This document shows positions 35,845 through 45,088 of a stretch of 64,000 nt of DNA, one piece after another. A model generated the notes under the pieces. The model had not been told where the DNA came from. It saw nothing but the letters and a program-made list of their open reading frames with translations, and did no database searches. The stretch's first letter is position 1; each line of letters begins with the position of its first letter. Both the position numbers and the translations under genes were made by a program. Location of the stretch: assembly GCA_029071325.1 (NCBI GenBank), contig JAIEAP010000030.1, positions 1 to 64,000 of the forward strand, given 5' to 3'. The stretch is from Lachnospiraceae bacterium. GTDB lineage: Bacteria > Bacillota > Clostridia > Lachnospirales > Lachnospiraceae.

Positions 35845-36813
35845 TCACTCTTCCTCCGGATAGGTCATACCCCACTGCCTACGGATATCTGTCATGATCT
35901 TCATTACATCCTTGGTATAATCCAGGCACATGCGATCTGCCTCTCCTGCTGCCGCCAGTTCCATATCTATCACCTCATACATCAGCGCATCCTGTGTATT
36001 TCCCTCTCTTATGGTCTCCGTATGTCCGTCCTGCGTATAAGTGATCACAGCCTCCTGCCCTCTGGGATACTCATACAATTCCACGTAACCTTTATCGAAA
36101 GCAAGCGTTCCCCGCTTGGGCTGCTTTGCATGCAGTGACAAAATGACCGACGCCATCTCCTGCTCGTTATTCATCAGCAAGATACCTGCCTGCTCGTCCA
36201 CCCCGGTTTGGGCATATTTTACCTGAGAGACTACCTGATCCGGCGCAGAACTCATAAACCACCGCACAAAGGACAGCGCGTATACGCCAATATCTAAAAG
36301 GGCTCCTCCTGCAAGGCTTCGATTAAAGAACCGGTTCGACATATCGTATTCTTTATAGCTCCCAAAATTCAGCTGTATCAGGCGCAGTTCTCCCAATGTC
36401 TTGACCTTCTCCTGCAAGGTCCGGTAAATCGGCATATGATATATGGTCATAGCCTCTGCCAGAATCACGTCATTCTCCTGCGCCAGCCGGATTGCCTCGG
36501 AAAGCTCATCGGAATTAAGGGTAATCGCTTTTTCACACAGCACATGCTTCTTTGCCGCCAGCGCCTTGCGAAGATATGAGATATGCGTATTATGGGGCGT
36601 GGAAATGTAAATGATATCCACAGCCTCATCCTCAAACACCTCATCTATATTCCGATACACTTTTTCAATTCCATATTTGCCGGCAAATTCCACCGCCTTC
36701 TCATAGGTACGGTTTGCTACAGAATACAGTTTCCTTCCCTGCTTATGCATAGCCTGTGCCAATTCATTTGCAATCACGCCGCACCCCAGCGTCGCCCAAT
36801 TGTATGATTTCAT
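35845..36813 (-). CDS. Gfo/Idh/MocA-family oxidoreductase
   Basis: A 322-residue NAD(P)-dependent oxidoreductase. The N-terminal Rossmann motif is GCGVIANELAQAM (10-22), the family's EKAITLNSDE and the catalytic-region GGALLDIGVYALSFVRW are present. It resembles the dehydrogenases that act on sugars, inositols or dipyrrolic compounds; substrate is unknown. GAGGAGGGG precedes the start by a normal distance. It stands directly next to the helicase remnant and seems to be a native gene outside the island. Confidence 0.88.
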   Translation of the reverse strand: MKSYNWATLGCGVIANELAQAMHKQGRKLYSVANRTYEKAVEFAGKYGIEKVYRNIDEVFEDEAVDIIYISTPHNTHISYLRKALAAKKHVLCEKAITLNSDELSEAIRLAQENDVILAEAMTIYHMPIYRTLQEKVKTLGELRLIQLNFGSYKEYDMSNRFFNRSLAGGALLDIGVYALSFVRWFMSSAPDQVVSQVKYAQTGVDEQAGILLMNNEQEMASVILSLHAKQPKRGTLAFDKGYVELYEYPRGQEAVITYTQDGHTETIREGNTQDALMYEVIDMELAAAGEADRMCLDYTKDVMKIMTDIRRQWGMTYPEEE

Positions 36814-36867
36814 CTATGACACCCCTCCTCTTCATATTAAGTATTACAGCCCCCGCCAAATCAGCGT

Positions 36868-37359
36868 TTATATTATATGTTCGGCATTCGCCCGAATAGA
36901 GAAGAACATCTTTATAGTCTCACTTTCATTTTCTATACCATCTTTCATTTTTAATAACCGCCTTTTTCCCACACGTCTGTCCAAAAGAGCAAATATCCGA
37001 ACGATCATATCTTCGCTTGACAGGCTTTCTTCTATGCTCTGATTATCAAATTCATCAAACGCCCGATAAAAACAGCGCTGGTCAAATACGCCCAGTGTAA
37101 TGGCGGTATCATCCATAAAGGCAAATTCTTCTTTCATCCTTCGCTCATACTTATCATCTTTTGGAAAAAAATGCGCCTGATTCCAGTTGTTCCAATAACA
37201 ACCGCTTATCATTTCCCTTCCGTCTAACCGAATTGCCGCCCGCCCTTCATGATCAGGACTTTTGCTGTATGATGTGGCATAATACTGAATATGTCCCCGC
37301 AGCGGTTCTGCCAGATAATCATGTTCCAATTTATGCCGGATACCCGACCACGTTGCCAT
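36868..37359 (-). CDS. SF0329-family protein
   Basis: A 163-residue cytoplasmic protein of unknown function. The start MATWSGIRHKLEHDYLAEPL, the segment RGHIQYYATSYSK, and DGREMISGCYWNNW with FDEFDNQSIEESLSSEDMIV agree with a small Firmicutes/Enterobacteria family named SF0329-like. No catalytic motif is evident. It lies upstream of the oxidoreductase on the same strand with a 54-base gap. Moderately sure of the family. Confidence 0.65.
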   Translation of the reverse strand: MATWSGIRHKLEHDYLAEPLRGHIQYYATSYSKSPDHEGRAAIRLDGREMISGCYWNNWNQAHFFPKDDKYERRMKEEFAFMDDTAITLGVFDQRCFYRAFDEFDNQSIEESLSSEDMIVRIFALLDRRVGKRRLLKMKDGIENESETIKMFFSIRANAEHII

Positions 37360-37568
37360 AAGTCCACTTCCTTCACCTGTCTGTTTTATTCTCTGACCTC
37401 ATTATAATAATTGTTCTTTTCAAACACAATACCTTTGCAATTGCACTCTGTAAACTTCAGCGTGCAAAAATACGTTTATGACACGCAATTGTCCGTTCAA
37501 GTCATCCGCAAAACTCCGTCCCCTTTTCTGTCGATATATGATATATCTCGATAAGGCAGGTGATCCTA

Positions 37569-37817
37569 ATGTTGGCGATTGCAGTATGTGATGATGAAGT
37601 CATAGAATGCTGTCGTATGGCAAAGAAAATCAGCGATATTCTGGAGCGGGTGCTGCAAAGAGCTGTCCGCAAAACAGAAACCCATTCCCAGGAATTTATG
37701 ATTATCAACAGAGAACGGCAAAAACGAAAATTATTTTTGGATGATATTTACTACTTTGAAATAAAAGGACGAGTGATGGATGTCCACAGCTGCCATAAAA
37801 GTTACCTCGCAGTGTAA
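37569..37817 (+). pseudogene. Internally deleted AgrA/LytTR-type response regulator
   Basis: The frame begins like a receiver domain (LAIAVCDDEVIECC) but jumps after about 25 residues to the end of the receiver and the start of a LytTR DNA-binding domain (VLQRAVRKTETHSQEF, IINRERQKRKLFLDD, IYYFEIKGRVMDVHS). The phosphoacceptor region (about 70 residues) is missing, and the LytTR domain is cut after its first strands. It is therefore not functional as a regulator. The join keeps the reading frame. A decayed quorum-sensing-like regulator fits; no partner kinase is nearby. Confidence 0.75.
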
Positions 37818-37831
37818 GCATTTCAGATTAC

Positions 37832-38584
37832 TCATATGCCGTTGTTGCATTGCTTTTGGATCATGTCGATTATTTTCTCAACCGATTTATCAAGTGCATC
37901 TTCTCCCCAGCCTAAATCCCAGACTCCTTCGGCATGTACATCTGAGATTACATAGATTGCGGAAGCCTTACAGTTTCTATAATTTGCTATTGTAAAAAGA
38001 CCTACACCTTCCATTTCTACACATAAAGCCCCTTTTTCCCGATACTCGCTTGTCTGTCCCCATGTTTCTCTATATCCTGCATCGGTTGTCCAGTGTATTC
38101 CCCTTTTAAATTCAATCTCGTTCTTTCTTAATAGTTCACTCAGTTCATCCGTTAATTCTTTCGTAGAATTGATCCTATCATAATCAAAGCCATACAATCT
38201 TGCAACAGCCGTATCGTTATATGCTCCGTCCGTCAAAACAATATCGCCTGCCTTCATATCCGGCTGTAATCCTCCGGCATAGCCAACATGAATCAATTCC
38301 TTTACGCCGCCCGCTATCAAATCTTCGGCTTGTGTCGCAATTGCCGGCGAACACATATGACCTTTTATAAATCCAAAGTTTTCGTTGTTGCGAAATACAA
38401 AAAGCTTTCCGCCTAATGGGTATTTATACTCTCCGCAATTCCTTGCAAGCATAGCATCATAGATGCTATCCGCAAGCAAAAATACTCTTTGGGGAACATT
38501 CATATTATCAATATCAAATCCTTCATTCTTCAGTTCAAGACGAACTAATTTTTTCGGATCTGTCAAAACATCATTGCTATTCAT
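37832..38584 (-). CDS. Purine/uridine nucleoside phosphorylase family protein
   Basis: A 250-residue PNP_UDP-type phosphorylase. The Gly-rich phosphate loop (NENFGFIKGHMCSP, residues ~67-80), the VGYAGGLQPDMKAGDIVLTDGAY block and the substrate-binding CVEMEGVGLFTIA with Glu-Met-Glu are clear. The family splits nucleosides by phosphate to base and ribose-1-phosphate. It may act on uridine, inosine or another nucleoside. It is alone on the minus strand; the pseudogene next to it is on the plus strand. Confidence 0.85.
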   Translation of the reverse strand: MNSNDVLTDPKKLVRLELKNEGFDIDNMNVPQRVFLLADSIYDAMLARNCGEYKYPLGGKLFVFRNNENFGFIKGHMCSPAIATQAEDLIAGGVKELIHVGYAGGLQPDMKAGDIVLTDGAYNDTAVARLYGFDYDRINSTKELTDELSELLRKNEIEFKRGIHWTTDAGYRETWGQTSEYREKGALCVEMEGVGLFTIANYRNCKASAIYVISDVHAEGVWDLGWGEDALDKSVEKIIDMIQKQCNNGI

Positions 38585-38621
38585 AGTTTTAGAGACTCCT
38601 TTTCTTCATTTTCAATAAATT

Positions 38622-39185
38622 TTACATCGGCTTTAGATTTTTATTGAGCCTGTCCACTATCCAGGCGATTCGCTTTTCCCGTCCGGAATCTGTCTTTGCA
38701 TCAAAATATGCCCGCGTGTAGGTTTTCTTTACGGACAAAGACATAGCCCCCCAATTTGTATAGGCAGGTTCATATCCTTCCAGCACCGCGGAAAGCCGGG
38801 CAATCTGTTCCTCTGTAACTGCCATGGGTTTTGGAGCGTCCCACTGGCCGTTTTTCCTGGCTTCCTCTATTTTCTCTCTACCGAAATCGGTCATGAGTCC
38901 CCGTTCTTCAAGGTTTTGAACCAATGCCTTATTTTTCTCTGACCACTTGCTTTTCTCCCTGCGCATAGAAAAATATTTCTTATAAGTTTTATCATCAATG
39001 CTTTGCATCTGTCCGTCAATCCATCCAAAGCAGAGCGCTTCTTCAAGTGCTTCTCCTGCTTTTATTGTTTTCGGTCCGCCGGCCTTGCCAAATAAAAGCC
39101 AAATGCCAGCACTTGACTGGCAATGATCCTGGAGCCATTTCCTAAATTCTTCTCTGTTTGCAAATTCCATTAGATCGCTCATCAT
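38622..39185 (-). CDS. YdeI/OmpD-associated-family protein
   Basis: A 187-residue protein with the YdeI start (FANREEFRKWLQDHC), the segment IKAGEALEEALCFGWIDGQ and SKWSEKNKALVQNLEERGLM, and a C-terminal AAAA-like helix (LSVKKTYTRAYFDAKTDSGREKR). Homologues lie in many bacteria, and their function is not well established; links to peptide resistance have been suggested. GGGAGG is five bases before the chosen ATG, and an ATG one codon later is also possible. Confidence 0.78.
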   Translation of the reverse strand: MMSDLMEFANREEFRKWLQDHCQSSAGIWLLFGKAGGPKTIKAGEALEEALCFGWIDGQMQSIDDKTYKKYFSMRREKSKWSEKNKALVQNLEERGLMTDFGREKIEEARKNGQWDAPKPMAVTEEQIARLSAVLEGYEPAYTNWGAMSLSVKKTYTRAYFDAKTDSGREKRIAWIVDRLNKNLKPM

Positions 39186-39336
39186 GTATTCCTCCCTCAA
39201 AATATATATCATCCCTATAAATTACTGTTTGTCTTTCTCTCTAATTATATCATAAAGGAGATTATTATATAATTATCTTTGCATAAGTAGAAAGGCGGCA
39301 GGGAGAAATCTCTGCCGCAAATTTTTTGAAAAGGTC

Positions 39337-39367
39337 TTGTTTGTGACGTAACGTAATGATGTATAAT
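39337..39367 (+). promoter_or_regulatory. MerR-type promoter with 19-bp spacer
   Basis: TTGTTT (39337-39342) and TATAAT (39362-39367) are separated by 19 bases, the overlong spacing that MerR regulators correct by twisting DNA. The spacer contains ACGTAACGT, a symmetric half-site pair. It lies directly upstream of the merR gene and its exporter genes, so the operon probably regulates itself. Confidence 0.7.
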
Positions 39368-39389
39368 ATATCATAGGAGGTAGGCAATT

Positions 39390-40187
39390 ATGGCAAAACA
39401 CAGAGCAATACCGCTTGGGTTTATGACGGTTGGAGAGGTTGCAAAGAAAATAGGAGTTACTGTCCGTACATTGCAATACTATGACAAGAAAGGTTTGTTA
39501 TCCCCTTCGGCAGAGAGTGAAGGTGGACGCAGGCTTTATACAGATAAAGACTTAGTTATGCTTCATCAAATTATATCTTTGAAATCATTGGGTTTTTCTT
39601 TGGATGATATAAAGCATCGCTTAATTTCTTTAGAAACACCGACTGATGTGGCAACCGCCCTTACCGAACAGGCAGATAGCATACGAGAGAAAATAGAACA
39701 GTTAACTGCTTCTTTGACAGCAATCGAACAGTTAAAAGAAGAAGTGTTACAAATGCAGACAGTCAATTTTAAGAAGTATGCAGATATTATTGTCAATCTG
39801 CAAATGAAAAACGACTCTTACTATCTCATTAAGCGGTTTGATGACGATACGCTCGATCATATTCGTAATCGGTTTGATAAGGAAAGCGGTTTGAATTTTA
39901 TGGATAGATTTAATCGTTTGAGTGATGAAATTATAGAACTTCAAAAGGCAAGTGTGTCCCCTGAAAGTGAGAAATGCCAACGAATTGTAAAAGAGTATTG
40001 GGGATTGATTACAGAATTTACGAACGGTGATATGAGTATGCTTCCAAAATTGATGGAGGTCGGCAATATTGATACCGCTACAAATGCTTGGGAAGAAAGA
40101 CAAAAAATTGTAAACGACTATTTAGAGCCGGCTTTGCAAGTCTACTTTTCAAGACTTGGAGAAAATCCGTTTGAGGGGGTGGAATGA
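39390..40187 (+). CDS. MerR-family regulator of an ABC exporter
   Basis: A 265-residue regulator with an N-terminal winged HTH (TVGEVAKKIGVTVRTLQYYDKKGLL, residues 14-38), the dimerising long helix near residues 95-125 (DVATALTEQADSIREKIEQL) and a C-terminal effector domain resembling TipAS-like ligand-binding folds. AGGAGG precedes the start. Its stop overlaps the ABC ATPase start (ATGA), so the operon is co-translated. It probably senses the drug or peptide that the exporter removes and controls its own promoter at 39337-39367. Confidence 0.88.
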   Translation: MAKHRAIPLGFMTVGEVAKKIGVTVRTLQYYDKKGLLSPSAESEGGRRLYTDKDLVMLHQIISLKSLGFSLDDIKHRLISLETPTDVATALTEQADSIREKIEQLTASLTAIEQLKEEVLQMQTVNFKKYADIIVNLQMKNDSYYLIKRFDDDTLDHIRNRFDKESGLNFMDRFNRLSDEIIELQKASVSPESEKCQRIVKEYWGLITEFTNGDMSMLPKLMEVGNIDTATNAWEERQKIVNDYLEPALQVYFSRLGENPFEGVE

Positions 40188-41002
40188 TGAATAGTGCAAT
40201 ACAAGTTTGTGGATTAAAGAAAAGCTATGGCAGCAACATTGTTCTCAATGGACTTGATTTTGAAATTGAAAAGGGAGAAACTTTCGCACTGCTCGGTGTA
40301 AATGGTGCAGGAAAAACGACAGCCCTTGAATGTATTGAGGGTTTGAGAAAATATGATAGCGGTACAATTACGGTAAACGGGAAAACGGGTATTCAGTTGC
40401 AATCATCATCTTTACCTGCCCATATCAAACCGATGGAGACTGTAAGATTATTTTCACAATGGAACAAGGCAAAGATTGATTTCACTATGCTTAACGCTCT
40501 TGGCATTAAAGAAATTGAGAAGAAACAGTACATCCAACTATCCACAGGACAAAAAAGGCGATTGCATCTTGCCCTTGCACTTATTGGTAATCCAGATATT
40601 ATTTTTCTCGATGAGCCGACTGCGGGGCTTGATGTTGAGGGTAAGGTTTCACTTCACGAGCAAATTCGTAAACTCAAGTCACAAGGGAAAACGATTGTTT
40701 TGGCAAGTCACGATATGGCAGAAGTGGAAAACTTATGTGACCGCATTGCAATTTTGAATAATGGGAATATTGTCTTTTGTGGCACAGCGACAGAACTGAC
40801 TGATAAGATTGGGGAAAAGTATTTTATCCATATCAAAACGCAACAAGGGAACAGCACTTTTGAAACAGATAATATTGAAGATACTTTGATTTCCTTGCTT
40901 AATGATTTGAAGCAAAAAGAAATTCATATATTGGATATTAAAGTTGACCGTGGTACACTTGAACAACATTTTATCGAAATGGCAAGGAGGGAAACAGAAT
41001 GA
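40184..41002 (+). CDS. ABC transporter ATP-binding protein
   Basis: A 272-residue ATPase with Walker A GVNGAGKTT (37-45), signature LSTGQKRRL, Walker B IIFLDEPTAGLD and switch His in LASHDM. It belongs to the CcmA/DrrA-like drug or lantibiotic exporter group. The C-terminal extension near residues 205-265 is family-typical. It overlaps the merR gene and the permease gene by four bases each. Confidence 0.92.
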   Translation: MMNSAIQVCGLKKSYGSNIVLNGLDFEIEKGETFALLGVNGAGKTTALECIEGLRKYDSGTITVNGKTGIQLQSSSLPAHIKPMETVRLFSQWNKAKIDFTMLNALGIKEIEKKQYIQLSTGQKRRLHLALALIGNPDIIFLDEPTAGLDVEGKVSLHEQIRKLKSQGKTIVLASHDMAEVENLCDRIAILNNGNIVFCGTATELTDKIGEKYFIHIKTQQGNSTFETDNIEDTLISLLNDLKQKEIHILDIKVDRGTLEQHFIEMARRETE

Positions 41003-41715
41003 AGGGTTTTTTATATGGTGTAGCGTTACAGTGGAAATTGGATATACGAAGTAAGTCCCTCTTAGTTACCTGCTATATCGTTCCCCTTATTTTCTTTCTT
41101 CTTATGGGCGGTATTTTTACTTCCGTTATGCCCGAAATGGGAAGTACGCTAATACAATCTATGATTGTAATGAGTGTTTCAATGGGGGCATTTATCGGAT
41201 TACCGCCGTCGTTGATTGAAACTTACGGAAGCGACATAAAAAAGGTTTATAAAGCAAATGGAGTACCTATCTATTTAGGACTTGTTACAATGTTCCTTTC
41301 AGCATTTGTTCATTTGATGATTACCTGTGTTGTGATAATGCTACTTGCCCCTATTCTATTTGAAGCAAATTTGCCGATACAACTTCCGTTTTTCTTTCTT
41401 GCACTTGCTATATACATTATTGTGTCGCTAAGCATCGGAAGTGTTTTAGGATTGACGGTAAAAAATCAAGCGAAACTGACAATGATAGCACAATTAGTGT
41501 TTTTGCCCTCAATTATGCTTTCGGGGATTATGTTCCCTATCGACTTGCTACCCGATTTTCTTGAAGCCATAGGGCGTATTTTTCCTGCTTCTTGGGGATA
41601 CCGCTTGATGTTGGATAATGGATTTTGCTTTGAAAATCTATGGTATCTAATCTTTATCATTTTTGCAGCGGTAATTGTATGTGGAATAGTTTTAAAAAAA
41701 CAAAAAGCAAAATAG
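40999..41715 (+). CDS. ABC-2-type transporter permease
   Basis: A 238-residue ABC-2 permease with six membrane segments, near residues 22-42 (LVTCYIVPLIFFLLMGG), 52-75, 95-120 (LGLVTMFLSAFVHLMITCVVI), 130-150 (FFLALAIYIIVSLSIGSVLGL), 160-180 (LVFLPSIMLSGIMFP) and 212-232. It works with the ATPase encoded just upstream to export a lipophilic or peptide substrate under MerR control. The nature of the substrate is open. Confidence 0.88.
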   Translation: MKGFLYGVALQWKLDIRSKSLLVTCYIVPLIFFLLMGGIFTSVMPEMGSTLIQSMIVMSVSMGAFIGLPPSLIETYGSDIKKVYKANGVPIYLGLVTMFLSAFVHLMITCVVIMLLAPILFEANLPIQLPFFFLALAIYIIVSLSIGSVLGLTVKNQAKLTMIAQLVFLPSIMLSGIMFPIDLLPDFLEAIGRIFPASWGYRLMLDNGFCFENLWYLIFIIFAAVIVCGIVLKKQKAK

Positions 41716-41927
41716 TTCGGAGAGAAAAACTAAAAAATTTCGCTCTGTATTGTCCGAAGTATTAAATATACGGCTCTATCCTCTGATATTCTCCAGTCAG
41801 TATCTGAACTGTTACAACTAATTGCCAAAAGAAAGTAACTGTAATCACCTTTCTTCATACTTTATATTGTATAGGGAATTGTGCTGTAAGTCCTGCGGCA
41901 ACAAAATGAAGGAGGAATCTATAATTT

Positions 41928-43910
41928 ATGGCTACCGGTTATTTAACCATACAGGCACGGACGGCGCACGACGCGCTTCCGCTCAGTGGTGTACAGATCT
42001 GGATTATGGATGATCAAGAGAAGAATATTTATCATGTGACAACAGATGAAAGTGGAGAAACGGAGAGGATTGCTTTAGAAACTCTGGACAGGTCCCTGTC
42101 CCTGGATCCAAATTTCTCCGGAATACCTTTTATCAGTTATGATGTACTTGCGTTTGCGGACGGTTTTAATTCGATTCATATTGTCGGCATTCCAATTCTG
42201 GATGGGGAAACGGCCATTCAGCCGCTTGAATTTGTTCCGATGCAGGAGAAGCAGCGCACCCCGACTGTGACAGAAATCCAGATTGGCCTGCCCGCCGTCT
42301 CCATGACGGGACAGCGTTATCAGAATGGCCCCGATACGGAGCCGCGAGTTCTCCGCCAAGTAGCCATTCCAAATCCGATCACGGTACATTTGGGCACTCC
42401 CAGCGCGTCCGCGTCCAATGTCCAGGTGTCTTTTCCCGATTATGTCAAGAATGTTGCCAGCAGTGAAGTTTATCCTACATGGCCGGATGCGTCCCTGAGG
42501 GCAAATATTTATGCAATTATTACTTTTGCACTGAACAGGATTTTTACCGAGTGGTATAGGAGCCGCGGCTACAATTTTGACATAACAAACAATACTGCCT
42601 ATGACCAATATTTTGTATATGGGCGGAATACCTATGAATCCATCAGCCGAATTGTGGACGAAATTTTTAATGAATATGTCCGCAGGCAGGGACAGACTGC
42701 GCCATATTTTACATCGTTCTGCAACGGAACTACCTCGACCTGCTCAGGTATGTCCCAGTGGGGGACCGTTACTCTGGCAAATCAGGGACTCAGTCCCCTG
42801 CAGATACTGCGTTCCTATTACCCAAAGGATGTGGAGATTGCAGAGACAAACATTATTACCGGAGTTCTGTCTTCCTATCCCGGCACTGCGCTTAAGACAG
42901 GGAGCACGGGACTTGACGTACAAACAATTCAGACCTATTTGCAAAGGATTCGGCGCAATTACCCCGCAATTCCTGCGATTACGGATGAAGCTGGTGTATT
43001 CGGAGAGAGCACAAGGGCGGCGGTTGCCAAATTTCAGAGTATCTTCAATCTGGCTTCAGATGGCGTAGTCGGAAAGGCCACCTGGAATAAGCTTTCCTAT
43101 CTGTATACCTCCGTGACCAGACTTGCCGAGCTGGACAGTGAGGGGACTTCCCTCGGGATCGGAACTGTTCCGCCAAGTTCGGTTCTGCGCCTGGATTCGT
43201 CAGGGCAGGATGTTATTACCCTGCAGTATCTTCTGAATGTGGCAGCCGAATTTAATTCTACGATTCCGGCCCCGGAGCAGGACGGAAATTTCGGAAGGGA
43301 AACGCAGCAGTCGGTTGCGGCATTTCAACGCGCGGCGGGGCTTGAGCCCGACGGCATGGTGGGACCGCTCACATGGCAGGCGCTGTATAATACTTATCTG
43401 GGCGTCGATAATGTGATTCCACCCAGCGCGGATACTGGTGTTACAGAATATGTGGTCCGTTCGGGGGATACACTTTGGCTTCTGGCACAGAGATATAATA
43501 CGACAGTTGACGCGATTAAGCGCCTGAACGGATTGACCAGCGATAATCTGAGAATCGGTCAGGTACTGAAGATTCCGGCAACAGAATCTACGAGCGGATC
43601 ATATTTTGAACATATTGTCCGTTCGGGGGATACGCTTTGGCTACTGGCACAGAGATATAATACGACGGTTGACGCCATCAAAAATCTGAATGGACTGTCC
43701 GGCAACGGTCTCAGCATTGGGCAGATACTCAAAATTCCTTCTGCGGGAGCGGCGTCCGCTCCGTATTTTGAGTATAACGTCCGCTCGGGGGATACACTTT
43801 GGCAGTTAGCTCGAAGGTATGGTACGACGGTCAGCGCCATCAAAAGCTTAAACGGATTGAACAGCGATAACCTGAATATCGGTCAGGTGCTGAAGATTCC
43901 CAGCAACTGA
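41928..43910 (+). CDS. SpoIID-like, peptidoglycan-binding, triple-LysM protein
   Basis: A 660-residue protein likely to act on cell wall or spore cortex. Residues ~1-140 form a beta-rich N-terminal region; ~185-310 resemble SpoIID (ANIYAIITFALNRIFTEWY, FDITNNTAYDQYFVYGRN, and CSGMSQWGTVTLANQG), although the lytic Glu is not obvious. Two peptidoglycan_binding_1 domains follow (~325-395 and ~420-490; GSTGLDVQTIQTYL, SSGQDVITLQYLL) and then three LysM motifs (~502-548, 558-603, 614-659; YVVRSGDTLWLLAQRYNTT repeated). No signal peptide is seen, which suits release by mother-cell lysis. Ribosome site AAGGAGG precedes the start. A terminator follows at 43952. Confidence 0.85.
   Translation: MATGYLTIQARTAHDALPLSGVQIWIMDDQEKNIYHVTTDESGETERIALETLDRSLSLDPNFSGIPFISYDVLAFADGFNSIHIVGIPILDGETAIQPLEFVPMQEKQRTPTVTEIQIGLPAVSMTGQRYQNGPDTEPRVLRQVAIPNPITVHLGTPSASASNVQVSFPDYVKNVASSEVYPTWPDASLRANIYAIITFALNRIFTEWYRSRGYNFDITNNTAYDQYFVYGRNTYESISRIVDEIFNEYVRRQGQTAPYFTSFCNGTTSTCSGMSQWGTVTLANQGLSPLQILRSYYPKDVEIAETNIITGVLSSYPGTALKTGSTGLDVQTIQTYLQRIRRNYPAIPAITDEAGVFGESTRAAVAKFQSIFNLASDGVVGKATWNKLSYLYTSVTRLAELDSEGTSLGIGTVPPSSVLRLDSSGQDVITLQYLLNVAAEFNSTIPAPEQDGNFGRETQQSVAAFQRAAGLEPDGMVGPLTWQALYNTYLGVDNVIPPSADTGVTEYVVRSGDTLWLLAQRYNTTVDAIKRLNGLTSDNLRIGQVLKIPATESTSGSYFEHIVRSGDTLWLLAQRYNTTVDAIKNLNGLSGNGLSIGQILKIPSAGAASAPYFEYNVRSGDTLWQLARRYGTTVSAIKSLNGLNSDNLNIGQVLKIPSN
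43447..43900 (+). repeat. Three near-identical LysM-coding repeats
   Basis: The LysM-coding segment is repeated about every 165 bases; the first two copies share long identical stretches, such as TCGGGGGATACACTTTGG-type blocks and AGAGATATAATACGACNGTTG, while the third has diverged. The high identity suggests recent duplication within the gene rather than old domain shuffling. Confidence 0.7.
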
Positions 43911-43951
43911 GCGTAAGTTTAAAGGTAAATGAGATTTTTAGACATTAAGAA

Positions 43952-43990
43952 ACCGCAATCCCCTGATTACTCAGGGAATTGCGGTGCTTA
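43952..43990 (+). terminator. Terminator after the LysM gene
   Basis: ACCGCAATCCCCTGA pairs with TCAGGGAATTGCGGT around the loop TTAC, followed by TATTTTTAT. It lies 41 bases after the stop codon. Confidence 0.85.
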
Positions 43991-44109
43991 TTTTTATATG
44001 GCGTATTTTTATTTGCATGATTTTATGACACCACTCACTCAAAAACTTTTCCCAACAAATTTTTATATTGGGGATCAGCTTTAAGAAAACAATCCAGCCA
44101 TTACTTGAC

Positions 44110-44505
44110 TTAATTCTCGGTCATAAATCCCCATTGCACCCCAAATTTATCAATGAAATTGCCAGCCAATCTGCTGTAAGGTAATTCTTCAAAAGGGTCT
44201 ATGACTGTACATTTACCTTTAAAACATTCATAGCAGGAAAGAAGCTCATCAATATTTTCAAACGTGACAATTAAATGAATAGCACAATCAAGAGATCTTT
44301 CCTTGTTACCAAATCTATCATTCAAAAAAACCTGTTGACCATGAATATACATTACAGCATGGGCTATCCCTTTATCATTTGGGGAATCATCAAGCGCGTA
44401 ATCCTGATTTCTTATAATAGTTTCGGCTTTTGTATTAAACGCCTTTTCATATAAAGTAATTGCTTCTTCACAATCTCCACAAAAGTGCAAGTGGGGTATT
44501 ATCAT
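44110..44505 (-). CDS. PhnB-like VOC-family protein
   Basis: A 131-residue protein with the 3-demethylubiquinone-methyltransferase-like/PhnB VOC fold: start IIPHLHFCGDCEEAITLYEK, conserved AHAVMYIHGQQVFLNDR, and ending NFIDKFGVQWGFM. Such proteins include glyoxalase-related and resistance proteins; most have no assigned substrate. Another VOC protein gene lies 24 bases upstream on the same strand, so the two may be co-expressed. Confidence 0.8.
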   Translation of the reverse strand: MIIPHLHFCGDCEEAITLYEKAFNTKAETIIRNQDYALDDSPNDKGIAHAVMYIHGQQVFLNDRFGNKERSLDCAIHLIVTFENIDELLSCYECFKGKCTVIDPFEELPYSRLAGNFIDKFGVQWGFMTEN

Positions 44506-44529
44506 AATTTTATCTCCTCGACCTATGGT

Positions 44530-44883
44530 TTAGTTATCTGCCAAAAAACTCCTTAGATATATAACATTCCTATCGGGGTCATAAAAACTCATGTTTACAG
44601 CGCCCCACGGACGTTTAGTTGGTTTTTCAATTATTTCTGCCCCTAATGCCAAAACTTTTTGATACTCTTTTTCTATATTATCTACAGTAAATGCTATACA
44701 CATATTTTGATTATTATTATTTTTTAATGAACCGTCATTATAAATTGTTAACATTGTTTCTTCCGCAATTATTGTTTGATGCATTTCATCATTACTGTCA
44801 TTATTTATTTCAAGCAGGGTTTTATAAAAATCTGCTAATTTAACTACATCATTTGTTAATAAACCAACTTCTCCTAATCGCAT
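44530..44883 (-). CDS. VOC-family (glyoxalase-like) protein
   Basis: A 117-residue VOC protein with the typical LGEVGLLTNDVVKLADFYK and C-terminal WGAVNMSFYDPDRNVIYL metal-site segment. An in-frame ATG four codons upstream lies inside the GGAGG site, so the ATG after it is chosen. The paired VOC gene downstream suggests a small two-gene operon. No substrate can be assigned. Confidence 0.78.
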   Translation of the reverse strand: MRLGEVGLLTNDVVKLADFYKTLLEINNDSNDEMHQTIIAEETMLTIYNDGSLKNNNNQNMCIAFTVDNIEKEYQKVLALGAEIIEKPTKRPWGAVNMSFYDPDRNVIYLRSFLADN

Positions 44884-45088
44884 ATATACCTCCATATCAT
44901 TCTTTCCTTAGCCCACAAGTCTTTGTTATTGATTATACCACTTCCACCCTCTATCAGCCACTATAAAATACAGGAGCGATGAATTGCTAAACTTCACAAA
45001 AGTTCTATTTTATGGCACCTTTTTGGCACCGGGATGCATCTCTTAATCAAACTGAAATTTTCGTTTGCATCTTCAAATATTTTTTATT

